Source of the DNA: Ancylostoma caninum
Taxonomy: Eukaryota > Nematoda > Chromadorea > Rhabditida > Ancylostomatidae
Direction: 5' to 3'
DNA length: 64,000 nt
Assembly (NCBI GenBank): GCA_037903475.1
Contig: JBAJFG010000102.1
Location: 1,011,001-1,075,000 of the forward strand
In this document: in pieces, positions 24,401 through 36,198 of the stretch
How the letters are laid out: every line of letters starts with the position of its first letter
Position numbering within the stretch: the first letter of the stretch is position 1
The notes under the pieces: generated by a model
Seen by the model: the letters and a program-made list of their open reading frames with translations, nothing else
Told to the model about the DNA's origin: nothing
Database searches by the model: none
Made by a program: the position numbers and the translations under genes

Positions 24401-27400
24401 CATCCTCCGCGATTTCTATTCGGAACACACAAACACACACACACACAAACACACACACAAACACACACACACACAAACACACAAACAAACTTTCACTTTT
24501 ATATATACAGATTAATACCGGGGCGCCGGAGAGTGGCGGCGGCCGGCGCCCGCCGGCGCCCATTTGCAGTGGCTGCCTGACCGGACTGTATTTACTTTTT
24601 TGCTGTTCTGAACCTAAATGGAATTAGATTTTTCTCATATAAGAGATATTTCATCGTGAAACTCCCTGGTTTTCTGGGCACAACGCTGCTATTCTTGTCC
24701 TATCTGATTTTTTAAAAATATAATTCCAAAGATGTTATGGTTTTGTCCATTAATCACATTTATCCATTTATCTAGGACATTTTGTCCTATACGGTGCTTT
24801 CTCGGTGACATAAAATAACATGCATAGAAATATCAAGAGAGGAATAGTCGAGAAGTTGGAAATCCGGTAAGGGTACAGCTACATTCGAGAATTTTCCACG
24901 TATATCAAGACAAACAAGGCCATTATCGGATGACATTAATGGTGAAAGCATGGATATACTATAGTACTACATTTCTTATTGACAGCATGAAAGAACAGAA
25001 ACTTTCATACTCGCCCCACCTTCACGTGAAAGTGAGCCGATTTATAAAGATCCCAGAACTTGTATCCATTTCCGACTTTTAGGGCTATTAAATATGTAGC
25101 AGTACTAGTAAAATTACTATAATTCAAAACTTGAATCCAGAGTCCAACAACGCACATTGACTTTCGACGCCGCTTTACGCGTGATAGGATAGCTGCTGTA
25201 CCTCATTAAATTATGTTTTTTACACACCAGGATTATTCATGATTATCCACTCTCTGAGCCTCTTAAGGGCAATTTATACTGGATGCGTGCGACTGACGCG
25301 CGTGCGTCTATATGATGAGGAATAGGGCCCAGTCGCATAGCAGTCGCATCGCAGTCGCAGCCCAGACGCACGCGTTTACGGCCTCGCGACGGCCGCGCGT
25401 TCTTTTCATTGAGGATGTACATGCCGTGTTGACCGGTCTTCATCTAAAATCCCTTACAAATGGATGCGTGCGACTGATGCGCGACTGACGCACGCAGCTA
25501 GTATAAATTGGCCTTTAGGTTTCCTAATCATGATGGTATTTCTCTAGCGGATCTGCTCAGATTTTCCGGATTATCCATGACACAGATGCTATTTCTGTAA
25601 TAGCTAGTGGCTTTATTATATTAAAACGGTGATATTAATCCGGTGGTGGCTCAAAATCTGGGCAGAAAAACATTTTTTGTCGTGGCTTGTTGGAGTAATA
25701 TTTCTTGATTTGTTTGATTTGACAAATCAAGAAATATTATCTACAAAATGCCCAGGTTTTACGATAGCAGAACATGCAATATATTGGAGTAATGTTTCCA
25801 GGATGAGCTTCCAGGATTTTCCATCATTTTTTGCGAACCAAGAGATTACTTTATCCATTAGTGGCTGGTGCATTTTCCACGTACATTTTTTTTAGTTTTC
25901 CGAAGTTGCTTCCTGGACCGCAATGAGTTTCATCGCAGATTTTCAGGAAAACACGCACTAACCCCTCAAACTTCTTCGAATAATTTGTCCTTAATGGGCA
26001 TCGCATAGACGAGTCGTCGGATCAGTTCTGTTAACTGGGCCACTTTGAGATTTGACACTGTTTAACGCGGTAAAATCGACAATTTCCCACGCTTCCAGGG
26101 AAATTTCAGGGAAATTTCCTGGATTCACGAATAACGTCGAGAAAGCTAACAGTTCTATCGGCAAAAGGTAGTAAACATCTGGTGCTAATCAAAGATCAGC
26201 CCTTGGCCACGCCCCTTCCTCTGCTGTTCGCTCGAGTGACTCGTTTATTTGTTCGTTGCTGCCATTGCGTGCCCGCAAGCTCGTCGAGAGGAATTGTCGC
26301 TTCCCGCGTCACGAGGTTAGTCGAGGTCACGACAAGTCTAGCTCCTCGAAATTATCGATTTTATCGATCCATGCACGGTTAGTAGCGGATTTCTGGAAAT
26401 TTCCAACTTTCCTTAGGGCAAGTTAGTGCTTTCTTCTTGAAATTTGAAGAGTGAAGTTTTGACTGCTAATAAGTTCCTTTACCTTTCCTTTCTCTTTTCT
26501 TTTTTTTTCTCATTATTTTCCTCAGTGAAAATCATAGAAATTCCGTTAACTATTCATTTTTGCAAGAAACCGCCGACAGCTGATGTTTTCGTGAGTCAAC
26601 CGCTAGTTTTTCTTTGTTGCAGCCGGACGAAACCAACTTGTTTTCGCACGAATTTCTCACGTGACACACACGCTGTTTTGCGCACATTGCTACAAAAACC
26701 ATAAGGAAATGTTGCGAAAGTATGCCCAATTATGGAAATTCTGCTGAACATATCCTGGAAAATTTCCCCTCATCCAAGACGGATAAATATTCCTCTTTGA
26801 AATTTTCTACACCATCATTTTTCTTCATTCTCTGTCCGTAATAGCGATTACTAGAGTGTTATTGCCTTACTTTTGCAATCCGTTCCAAAAGTTGAGTATT
26901 TGTGTCTACTGCCTGCTTTACTTGTCTGTTCCTCCGAATGTTGCACACTTCCTCGTAGTCTCTCTTTCTCTAATGTCTCGCCAACCACAATCGCTAGCGA
27001 AACATACTTTACCTCGTTCCTGCTCCATTTTACGAAACGATTTCGCCTCGAGGCTCGATATAAGAGCATGAATTTGTAGATAAACCAAACTTCGTTAAGT
27101 ATGGTAACCCCAGGAACCTTGCAGTCAAGCCACGCCCCCTGTATTCATGTTGCTTTTCAAGAAGTCGTCCCACATGCTAATTTTACCCACAGGAACGATA
27201 TTTTGCTCACAATGTTCTTGTGAAATTTGTGCATTTTACCGTATCTTGGATATGAGCTATGGCTCAGCATTTTCCTCGACCTTTAAACCTGGCTACAGTA
27301 TTTACAAAGAGTAAAATTACTGAAACTTGCTGAAAATATTTTTCGACTTTCACTCCAGAGCTTGGACACTTCATTGCGATCACCCATGGTGGACGTCAAC

Positions 27401-30400
27401 GTACCCAAATTTACCCTCTAGGGGGCACCCATCAACATGTTTACCCATGGATTTGACATTACCTGTCCTTTCAATGAGACATTCGGGCCCAGTACTTTGT
27501 GTGAAAACAGAGCCGGGTTAATCTAATTTTCATAGTCTAGTCTATCTGTCCTTTCGTGCCCATGAGGGAGTAGTAAAGGCACTCCTGCACTGTGGCCTTC
27601 CTGAGGATTACATAGAAAATCATAAAAAATGGTAAAGGAATTACGACATTGAAGTGTTCAGGAGCTGCAGTCGTAAGGGAAGCAGGATCCATACCAAGAT
27701 TCCAGAAGTTCTCTACTTCTTTAAAATCTCACCGATTAATTTTTAAATTTGCACAGTCTTAGTTGTTGTATAAATGGAGACACACCCCAGAGAGTGTAAA
27801 TACTCAGTTTTGAATGGTTTCATAGCAAGCTTTATGGGTGTCTTCATATTTGGCGTGCATAGGAACCATATTTAGTGGTTTTATTCGCCCGAAATTATTT
27901 TGAAAGCTAACAAGGGTAGGATTCATGAAACGCAATTCAAACAAGCCAATTATGGATAACCCCACTGACTTTTACGAAGTACTATCTAAAACGAATCCTG
28001 AACTCATTTGCCATTTGGAAGATTCTAAATATTCACATTTTCTCGATCAATGATCGATTTTCCTTCCTGGATTTCCACAGAAATATGAGCTCCCTCGTTT
28101 TCTTTTCCTTGTAATGACTAATTTTTTTTCGAAAGTAGTCCTTATCTATTACATCATTCCTTTTTGAGGGTAAATCTCGAGAGGAAAATAAAGTTAGTAA
28201 CTATAATTGTGGTTACTACCAGTGACATTTATAGCACATTTAACAATCTATCCGGTTACCATAGTAAACATGAAAACAAGTTCTTGTTCAAAGATCAGTC
28301 GCGAAACTTCGTTCCAGCGCTTAGGGTTTTTTTCGACTTAGCCTTTATGGGAAATAAAGGCCAACTTGTTGTTTTTTTCTGAACTTGTATAGCTGAAAAT
28401 ATCTAGGATAAGGTACTCGTCTGCAAACATTCACAAATCTCGGACATGTTCATTTGTAGCTACTATTGATTTGATGCAAGTCGGTTTCCTGCGAATCCTT
28501 AGCCATTATCCGGTCATTTGTTACCGTTCGGTTATCCAGGACGTTATTCCAGTCTTGAAAAATTTCGCTGAATGGCATGTCCGGCCATACAGCTGTGATA
28601 TTTTCCCTTTCTTTTCGAAAATGATTTACTAAAGGTAAACGCCTTTGAGAGTGGTTTTATCATAATTGGTAAGATTCAGAATTCTTTTAGAATTCATTTT
28701 TTAATTATAGTGTTAATATTTGTAATTTTTGATCTAGAAATTGTTATGTTTTTGGGTTTATTAGTTTCTGATTTTGCTTCGGGTTTGGAATTGACGGGAG
28801 TAATGGACATCACACATTGCTAGTAATTTTGAACACCTGTTCTACATCTGATGTTCACCGTATATCTAACTAATCTCCTTGCACTTCTTTTTTTCCTGTT
28901 TAATAAAAGCCTTTTATTCTATTGCTTTAATCAGTTTTTGAGCACTCTCAGAACTTTAGGAAGCCGAATCTCTACTTAATATCTGGAACTTTGCATTTTT
29001 ATGGAATTTTCTTCTTTCAGAGCTAATCGCAGCAGCTGAAGAGGAATCGCCGCAGCCGACTGTCACCATGTCACCTGGAGCAACAGCTGTACAGGATGTG
29101 GTGCTGGAGCGCCACGAGGAGACGAAGCTCGATGAATCAGCTGCGAACGGCAAGCCTACAGTGGTTGAAACTTCGGAGGTAAGAAATTTCCAAGCGCTTG
29201 TGACAATGGACCGTCCAAAACTGGGAAAAAAGAACTGGAAGCCTAACAAGACGGTCATTTTAATGAGATTAGCGGCACTATTCCATTTGTTCTTCCCCAA
29301 AATCTCAAGATTAAAAATTCCTCAGAAACTTCGTCTAGGGGGGGGGGGGTTGTTTAGCATGCTGATTATGAATATCAGACTAATTTTGTGCTATAACCCC
29401 ACTTGGGTAAGGATATGATAGGGTTAGGATAAGGGCGTCATCTCACAGAAACATCTGAATTTTTGTATAGGGGAGTCATTTGATATGCTGATCACGAATA
29501 TCAAATCGAATACTGGTTTAGCGCCGCAACCCCGTTTGGGTAAGGTTACGGTAGGGTTGGGGTAAGCGCTATCCATGGGAAAACCTCAAACTGCTTTCAA
29601 TTTGCAAAATCAATGTGATATTCGTAATCAGCACGTCAAATAACCCCTTCAGATAAAAATTCAAGTGATTCCACCCAAATGGGGTTACGGCACAAAATGA
29701 GTATGGTATTCATGATCATCATGTCAACCCCCTAGACGAAGTTGCAGAGAAATTTTTGATTTTGAGATTTTGGGGCAGAACAGTGGAATAGTGTCAGATT
29801 AGCTATTACTATAACAGATTTTGATAGTTTATCGTCAAACATTTGGAGAGTAACCTTATGTTTTGTCCCTACGCTGGAAGTTGGTACATACTGGTTCAAA
29901 TCAGGGAAGGCCGGTTAGAATTCATTCCATGCAGGACTTGGGCGCATCATTGGTTTCATCTATGGTGAACATGTTCAAGTACCTAATTTCACCCTTTAAC
30001 AACCACAGCCATGTTTACCCATACGTGACGTTGTCTATACTAGCTGCTACCCATGTCTACGAGATTACCTGGGCTGCATGCATCATTGAGATTACCCAGG
30101 GTAAACTTGTCAAGTCAACTCATATCTACTTATCGGTAACACAGACGTGGACACGTTTACTCTAGGTAGTCTCAATTATGCATGGTGCCCCTGTACTTCC
30201 AATGAGGCATTCGGGCGAATGCAGACAAATGAGGGACATCACCCTGTCCCACCTCTTTGCCGTTACTTTGGGGGCGGGAGGGGGGGGGGGGATGTTACAA
30301 ATTTGCAGCATATTACCTTGACTGATATGTACAGCATTACTCCATTCCTATTTGGTTCCCTAAGATTTTCTTTCTTTACAGGTCATAGAATCCTGCGGTT

Positions 30401-32211
30401 GTCCCGTGAATCTCAAAGCTGTCAAAGATGCCGTCAGTGATCTGCCAGAAGAATACAAGTACTTTACATCTAATTTTTTTCGATAGTTTCAGAGAAATGA
30501 TCTGATTTTCAGAGAAGCTGCCCGGACGTCGTCGTTGGTGTTCGCCTCATTGGCGGGATTGTTCTTCTCCATAGTCCTGTACCGGTACCTTCGTCACCTG
30601 TACATGCCAGAGCCAGAAGGATTCTTTTGCCAGTAAGTTGTTCATTCATTCATCCGTTCATTCGTTGATTCATTTATCCGATTCATTCATGCATTCAGCA
30701 CCTTCGCGTGGTTATTTGCGCCATTATTTGATGCACTTTGTGAGGTTCAACCACCTGGAGGATTCTTCCACGAAATGTACCATGAATCTTCCGTTCTAGC
30801 TGGAGAATTGCAAGACGGTGGGTTCAGTCTATTTTGTAGAAATTCCTAGACTATTAAAACCAAATAACTAACGCATTAATGTTTCCATTTTCAGCTTTTT
30901 CCAACTTTATTCACTCCATATTTGATGGTTTCCATGCCATGGGGATGATATTTTCCAAAATGATCGAAGGCATTTTCGGAAATGTGAGGGACTTTTTCTT
31001 TTCTTTTTTTTCAGAACAAAATTGTTTGCTTCGGGAAATCTATTTCATAAGAAAAATGCCGGCTACCAGGAATGCGATAGCAGCTATGATTTCACGCATC
31101 GCGCATACCTTAGAAACTATGCATGGTCTCCCGTTTTTTGGAGTAGATCTACATTTTTTGAGAGACTCCTGAGTTTTCGACAACTGCTGCATTTCAAATA
31201 CTGGCTCAGAAATTGCTGCTAAAATAGAAAGTAAACACATCCTTTGTACTGGTTTGGCGGGCAAAGAGCCTCTACAGCTGTGAAGAGAATGCAGACAATG
31301 AGACACTATTCTACCCCACCGATCTACCGTACCTTTTGGAGGGAAACTCACAACTTTGCTAATCTCCAGACGTAATGGTGGGGACCAGTTTTCGTTCTGT
31401 ATGATGAGGTCCAATAGAAGTTTTCGTGTTCTTCCCATAGTTTGCGCGCTACTGGCACTTTTGGACTTCTTATTAACATTTTTCATTTTCGGAGAGTATG
31501 AAAGACGGAAATCCAGTAGAAATTAAAATTGACTGGAGACAGCGGTTTTGTTTCCAATTATTAGATCTTGTTCGAAATTTTCCGGAGAAAGTTCAATAGA
31601 AAATTTGATGAGGAAAGAGGTGTGACCTATACAATACTGAAGTACAGTGAGCGTCAATGACTATGGGCTTTTCGCGGACATGGTGCGCTCTCTGCGGACA
31701 TGCTAAGTACGCGACGCGGCCGCGCCGCTCTCCCCTGAATCGGCGCTGTAGTGGCAAGTCAGTGTTTTCTTGATAGTATTCCATAATACTTGATGATGTT
31801 AAGTACTAAACAGAAACTATCAAGAAAACCCTATACTCTGTTGTCGCAGGGAGGATTCTACCACAAGTGGCGCAGTCGCACTGCGTGCTTCTCGAGGGCG
31901 CGGAAAACGCACCCTCATCGACAATTACTCTAACACGACGATTCTCCTGAAAATTCCTCGAGTGCTATACAAGGCCTACACTATCACCTACAGTACCTCA
32001 TTGTACTTTATTCCAGCTCGACTACGGTATTCATGAATTGCTGGAGAACGTGCGCGAGAACGTGGCGTTCCTCATCCGATTCTGTGGACAAATTGTCCAC
32101 GCGATAGTACACGCGTTCAGCAGCAGTATATCGGCATGTGCCGACTCTATTTCCAATACTTTCCACTCGATGACTCAAAACACGGAGCAGTCGTCAGGAT
32201 TTTTCTCATAA
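21454..32211 (+). CDS. gene A: hypothetical single-pass membrane protein, 7 exons
   Basis: Coding exons: 21466-21604, 29021-29178, 30382-30458, 30513-30632, 30699-30817, 30895-30983 and 32017-32211, giving 897 nt or about 298 aa. All junctions are GT-AG and keep phase. The start follows an acceptor (cttccag, ending 21453) 12 bp before the ATG, as expected for trans-splicing. The N-terminus is basic with one Cys (KCFRPRRDR), residues ~47-100 are acidic, and residues ~132-148 form a hydrophobic segment ([16 protein letters not shown]) flanked by Arg. The C-terminal third is amphipathic ([28 protein letters not shown]). I do not recognise the family. Exon 1 ends at a weak donor (g/gttcgt), and its link to exon 2 across 7.4 kb rests on phase only. 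Exon 2 also contains an ATG at 29068 after a strong tttcag acceptor, so a shorter trans-spliced form (236 aa) is possible. Confidence 0.65.
22023..22242. repeat. small inverted-repeat element
   Basis: The left end aaaagttcagacc plus tcttaccgtaat is matched in reverse at 22205-22242 (attacggtaagac, ggtctgaactttt). A third copy of one end lies at 37964-38003 in intron 3 of gene B, so it is a dispersed family. It lies in intron 1 of gene A. Confidence 0.55.
22403..24588. mobile_element. composite TIR element E2, sister copy of E1
   Basis: It starts TA-CAGTCGGGTCAGGCAGCC and ends with the complementary GGCTGCCTGACCGGACTG-TA. The internal segment is the reverse of E1: unique segment (22640-22930), 36-bp repeat, tRNA-like module 2 (23072-23149) and module 1 (23223-23296), both minus strand, repeat, telomere-like hairpin (23402-23452), then the right TIR. 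The right TIR is split by a ~987-bp insertion (23525-24511). The LINE and hAT sites of E1 are empty here. The element lies in intron 1 of gene A. Confidence 0.8.
23525..24511 (+). mobile_element. SINE-like retroposon insertion with internal tandem repeats
   Basis: It is an insertion between gctca and ttaatacc, which are contiguous in E1. It begins ctagctgccgtacccggctt and ends ...actttcacttttatatatacag, preceded by an (AC)n tract (24427-24490); this end resembles the 3' ends of RTE-type retroposons. The middle holds about five diverged tandem units of ~115-119 bp (starts near 23739, 23857, 23970, 24089 and 24208) sharing tggttgtcatattcgtgttc and (aatcaataaaat)n. No ORF is present. The insertion is certain from the empty site; the retroposon class is inference. 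Confidence 0.75.
24589..25266. other. intron DNA of gene A, nothing recognised
   Basis: AT-rich sequence with no repeat ends or exon-like segment. Confidence 0.4.
25267..25513. mobile_element. MITE, GGCAATTTATACT family, copy 1
   Basis: The ends gggcaatttatact and agtataaattggcc enclose 247 bp rich in tgcgtgcgactgacgcg-type sub-repeats in both orientations. Related copies are at 34615-34836 and about 35640-35966. It is non-coding. Confidence 0.7.
25514..29010. other. intron DNA of gene A with one perfect hairpin
   Basis: A hairpin at 25697-25740 has about 18 perfectly paired bases (taatatttcttgatttg / caaatcaagaaatatta). Open frames at 26182-27080 have no supporting signals. A degenerate fragment of the gattaccc palindrome family is at about 27385-27470. 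Confidence 0.4.
29011..29020 (+). promoter_or_regulatory. strong acceptor before exon 2 of gene A
   Basis: cttctttcag is a good nematode acceptor, 47 bp before an in-frame ATG (29068). It can serve either cis-splicing from exon 1 (phase fits) or trans-splicing for a shorter protein. Confidence 0.5.
29295..29774. mobile_element. inverted-repeat element in intron 2 of gene A
   Basis: The ends ccccaaaatctcaa and gattttgagattttgggg, with inner gaaacttcgtctagggggg matched by cccctagacgaag, enclose 480 bp. Two more internal direct and inverted blocks (agcatgctgattatgaatat; gggtaaggttacggtagg) suggest stacked palindromes. Confidence 0.65.
30072..30190. repeat. palindromic MITE, GCATCATTGAGATTACCC family
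   Basis: ctgcatgcatcattgagat opens a ~119-bp unit that closes with the inverse (ggtagtctcaattatgcat), with gtaaacttgt facing acacgttta inside. It lies in intron 2 of gene A. A weaker relative precedes it at 29940-30065. Confidence 0.65.
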
Positions 32212-32867
32212 GGTGCTATCTATCCATTGTTTCATAACTCTGCCGCCTTATTATGGATATAAGAAGCTTTCTGGTTATTTCTGAGCACTCTGGCTCTGTG
32301 CCAGTTTCCCTCTTCCACATAATAATCGTCAGTTAGAGGTTGTACATAGCTTATTGTACATATTTTCCACGTTTTCCTGTATTTTTCCATTTACCTCAGT
32401 CCTGCTAGTCGACTAGCCCTGTCGATACAAAGTTGTGCAAAATTCAGAATAATCTCGAATGTTGTGCTTTTTTGCGTTTTGGCCAAGATGCGATAAAATT
32501 GAAATGTTAATTTACGTACCACACCAAAGAAGCAGAAATTTGCACCAAAGCGTTAGAATATTGCATATTTCTCGAAGTCGTTGCGAACACCCATTGCATA
32601 CCCCGTGCTGGCTTAACCGCCATGCGAAATGCGCCGCGGCGCGGTTCGCGCGCGGTCAATGCAATCAATATGACTGCCGCTAAGCTGTAAGCACCCATAT
32701 TCCCGCTTATCGCATGCAAAGCCTCGCATGGTTCTAACCTATCCTTTTCTTCTCTAATTTCTCCTCAACTATCGTCTTTAGTGAAACGAGCTGTTCAGTA
32801 GGCCATAAAAGAAGGATGCGGAACTTATTCTGCGTGAAAAAAGTGGGCACGGGGGAGGGATTGAACC
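32212..32867. other. gene A downstream region
   Basis: Probable 3' UTR and spacer. No canonical AATAAA was found within 250 bp of the stop at 32209-32211. No other feature is seen. Confidence 0.35.
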
Positions 32868-33116
32868 CGTGCGCATCATTGAGATTACTCATGGTAAAAG
32901 TACTAACATACCCAACTTTATCCTTTATATGGCATCCTTTAACATGTCTATCCATGCATGGCGTTCTCTAGCCCAGCTGCTACTCATGGGGCCGCTTACA
33001 TCGTTGAGATTACCCAGGGTAACCGTGTTAACACTCCACATACATCTCCATTGTTACCACAGGCGTCGACACATTTACCTTGGGTAATTTCAATGGTGCA
33101 TCCAGGGTATGCATAA
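32868..33116. repeat. double copy of the GATTACCC palindrome family
   Basis: gcatcattgagattactcat opens the first part. A second unit starts at about 33000 (catcgttgagattacccagg) and ends with gtaatttcaatggtgcatcc. The two share the gtaaac/gtttac inner blocks. Confidence 0.6.
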
Positions 33117-33683
33117 CCACACCCATGAGTATGAATTTGCCCATATTCGAATGATGCATCCCTGGTTTAAATGGTCCCTCCAGCTTGTTCAAAATATTGA
33201 TCGATATATCGATCGGTTGACCTCACAAATGATTCGGTCTGCCTTTTGCACCAAAACATTCGACCAACTCGTGTAAAAAGCACAACCCATCTGGGGAAAT
33301 ATTGTTGTTTTCGTGCATTTTCACAGCATCTCTCTAATCTCAGTCAGCTATCATGCAATTCTGAAGAACTCTCAGTAATTCTTAGTGTCATTGAAATAAT
33401 AGCATAATTGACATTGTGCCCTATGGATGAAACCTTACGCCTCTCTGAGTGGTTAAGTTTCCCATCAATTTCTCCCATTTCAGCTTACTTTCGTGTTTTT
33501 ATTTCGGTTGAGAGCGTTGTTTCCTACAACATGTTTGGATTCTGAGTTCGTCTGTGTTCTCAGGGTTCAGTAGCAGACTGTGCTGAGCATTTATTGTATG
33601 ATATCTGCACTACTTACATGTTTTACTTGACGATGTGTACATACATGTGTTACATTTCATGTCCAAATAAATAGTCATGGTAA

Positions 33684-34450
33684 TTGTTCTTGCTCGATCT
33701 TACATCTGCACTATACATGTGGCCGAATCGAATATATTCGACGGAATTTTCGAATATTCGAATAATTCATTCATTCGGCTTTTCAAAGAATAAGCATATT
33801 CGAACTATTCATTCATTCGGGTTGTTCATAATTAGAGTTATTCGAACAATTCGTTTATTCGGGCACCTAGAGAAGCTAGTATTCGAACAATTCGTTCATT
33901 CGACTGTCTGAGAAGTGGTAAATTCGAAATATTCGTTTATTCGGCTTGGGAACATTTGACATTTGAATAATGATGACATGATGGCTATTATAGAGAGCAA
34001 TAGGTATCAACTAACAAGGTCATGCCTCAAAGACTCGTTGCGACCCCCAGCAATTCCCGCAGACCGCCTATGTCTTTAGGCCGAACTTTGCAGGTGCGAG
34101 TAACAAAGGTTGATAGTGGAGGCCAGGAACGAAAACTTTGAAAGCCATAATTGAAATGGTATTGGACTGAATATTCGATTCGGATTCTTCATTCGTTCGG
34201 GATTTCAAAAAAGGCGGCCATTCGAATGATTCATTCATTCGGCTAGCCGAAAAAGTCCTACATTTCGAACAATTCGTTCATTCGCATAATCCGAAAACAC
34301 CTTGTTCGAACTATTCAAATGTTCGAATATTGTAAAAAGCCTCATATTCGAAGTATTTAGAACTCGAATATTGAAAATTTTCTATTTCTCGGATTATTCG
34401 AAAATTCGAATATTTCAAAAATCGTCGAATATTCCAATGTATAATCTGCA
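33684..34450. repeat. degenerate ATTCGAA-rich array
   Basis: Dozens of short units of the type attcgaa/ttcgaata and ttcattcgg recur every 20-40 bp over about 760 bp, with a small outlier at 36484-36530. Many are self-complementary (ttcgaa). It contains no stable reading frame. Confidence 0.6.
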
Positions 34451-34614
34451 CCCGTTGTATAAGGACATTTTCACTTCATTAGGTCCATGCACCAGTTGTT
34501 TATAATTAAAGCACATGTCGGTATCTATCTCGCCGAAGTTTACCAGTGAATTTTTGTTGGAAAGCGCATCGATGTAGCTTTCAACGGGAATGAAAGACTC
34601 AGAGGTCGGTTGCA

Positions 34615-34836
34615 GAGCAATTTATACTACGTAGCCGCGTGTGTCAGTCGCGCGTCAGACGCACACGTACATTTGGAGGATTTTCCATGAAGACCGGTCA
34701 ACGCTGCATCTACATCTTCAATGAAAGGAACGTGTGGCCGCTGCGTGCGTCTGAACTGCGTCAGCGATGCGATTGATCCTATCGTTCATAGTGCAGCGCA
34801 CGAGCGTGAAATGCACGGATCTGTTGTAAATTACCC
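34615..34836. mobile_element. MITE, GGCAATTTATACT family, copy 2
   Basis: It opens gagcaatttatacta and closes gtaaattaccc, with internal gtcagtcgcgcgtcagacgc and the shared gaagaccggtcaa block also found in copy 1 (in reverse orientation there). Confidence 0.6.
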
Positions 34837-35639
34837 TTATGGCCAAGAAAGGCATTAGCTAAAAAATTTCCTGCCTTTGGGTTACGCGGTTCGACGCATA
34901 AGGCACTGCCACCAGATCACAGCTGTGAAAGAAACACAAGAAATTATTTCCTACATGTGTAAATATAGAAACCAAAAGTATAAACTGTACTTATGATGTG
35001 AACGGCAAGCTCAACGATGTGCCAGTTGACAAGTGTGGAAGAAGGCTGAAAACCCGATGGCTAGACAGGAAGGAGGACGACATGGTTGTTCTTGGTTATT
35101 GCAGATACGAGCGACTCATTCTATAGAAGAAAACACCGCAGCAGAAGAGGAATAGTGACCAGTGATGCGCGTAATCGTAATCGTAACCAGTTTTTACGTC
35201 TTTTAGGTCTCCTAACACTACATAGTCTACATAGGATAACAAATAAATGAACAAATCACGCTAACAATCGTTACTTTACGTAATTAACGTTTCACGAACC
35301 TCACGCCTGGTTTCTGCTGCGACTGAGCGAGTTATGAATTGCAGAGAACAGCGAGGCTCAAGAAACACACCCCAAGAATTCAACATAACTATTCCAACCT
35401 TTTTTTCAAAATTTTATTCTAATAATGAAGCTGGTAGTGGATCGACATCCGAAATTTCTATGTGGCTGGTTGAAGGGTTGACATCTCATATTTTCACGGG
35501 ACCTTCGGGAGTGGGCGAGAAATCTGTATGATTTCTTCGGTATTCGACTCGCGACATGAAATCCGTACGAGATTAGATTTTGGGAAGTGCCCAAGGTGTA
35601 TACAATGCCGGTCAATCATTTTTGCACCACACAATATCG

Positions 35640-35966
35640 GCTGGTTTGCCGCGCTGCACCAGCACTAGATGCGTGCGTGCAATGCGTGTGGTTTGCATGA
35701 CGAAGAATAGGCCAAGTCGCAGCTCTGACGCACCTCGCAGCGCAAGTCATATGTACACGTTTGCCGCCCTCCGGATATCCACGCTGCTATGCAGTTTTTT
35801 TAAAGGTGTCATGCTATCCGAGGCGCACGACGCTCGCATACATTTGAGGATTTTCGACGGACGTGGCATGCACATCCTGAGCGAAAATGCTGCGAATGGC
35901 CGCAAGGCCTCATACGCATGCGTTTCACGTGCGTCCGAGCTGCACCAGGGTCGTAATTGCCCCTTC
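35640..35966. mobile_element. MITE, GGCAATTTATACT family, copy 3 (diverged)
   Basis: It shares tgcgtgcgtgcaatgcgtg, gacgaagaataggccaagtc and the terminal gtaattgccc with copies 1 and 2. The left end is unclear. Confidence 0.45.
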
Positions 35967-36198
35967 CGAATCTTCTAGTGATGCCATTCCGTCAATTTCG
36001 TTAAGCATATTTATACTACTAAACTGCAAGCGCCTATCCTCCAACATATACCAGATGGGCGGTATTCTGTGATGGGAGATTCATTGAACGGAACCATATA
36101 TCCACAATCAAGCTCATCCGGCAGAACATAATGTAGAAGTGCATCCCATTTCTTTCGAAAATTGTACTTTCAAGTTTGCCTTAAAAAATGTACAGAGA

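Noticed and set aside
24421..24490. Possible CRISPR-like or satellite array at the (AC)n tract.
   Set aside because: It is a simple CA-type microsatellite forming part of the SINE-like insertion's end.
30984..31055. Strong acceptor (tttttttcag at about 31014) only 31 nt after the donor at 30984, giving a short alternative ending for gene A.
   Set aside because: A 31-nt intron is below the usual nematode minimum, and the added peptide stops after 11 codons. Splicing to 32017 gives a better protein.
31040..31486. 148-codon minus-strand frame inside intron 6 of gene A.
   Set aside because: No domain, splice partner or upstream acceptor; it lies inside a well-supported intron on the other strand and is probably chance.
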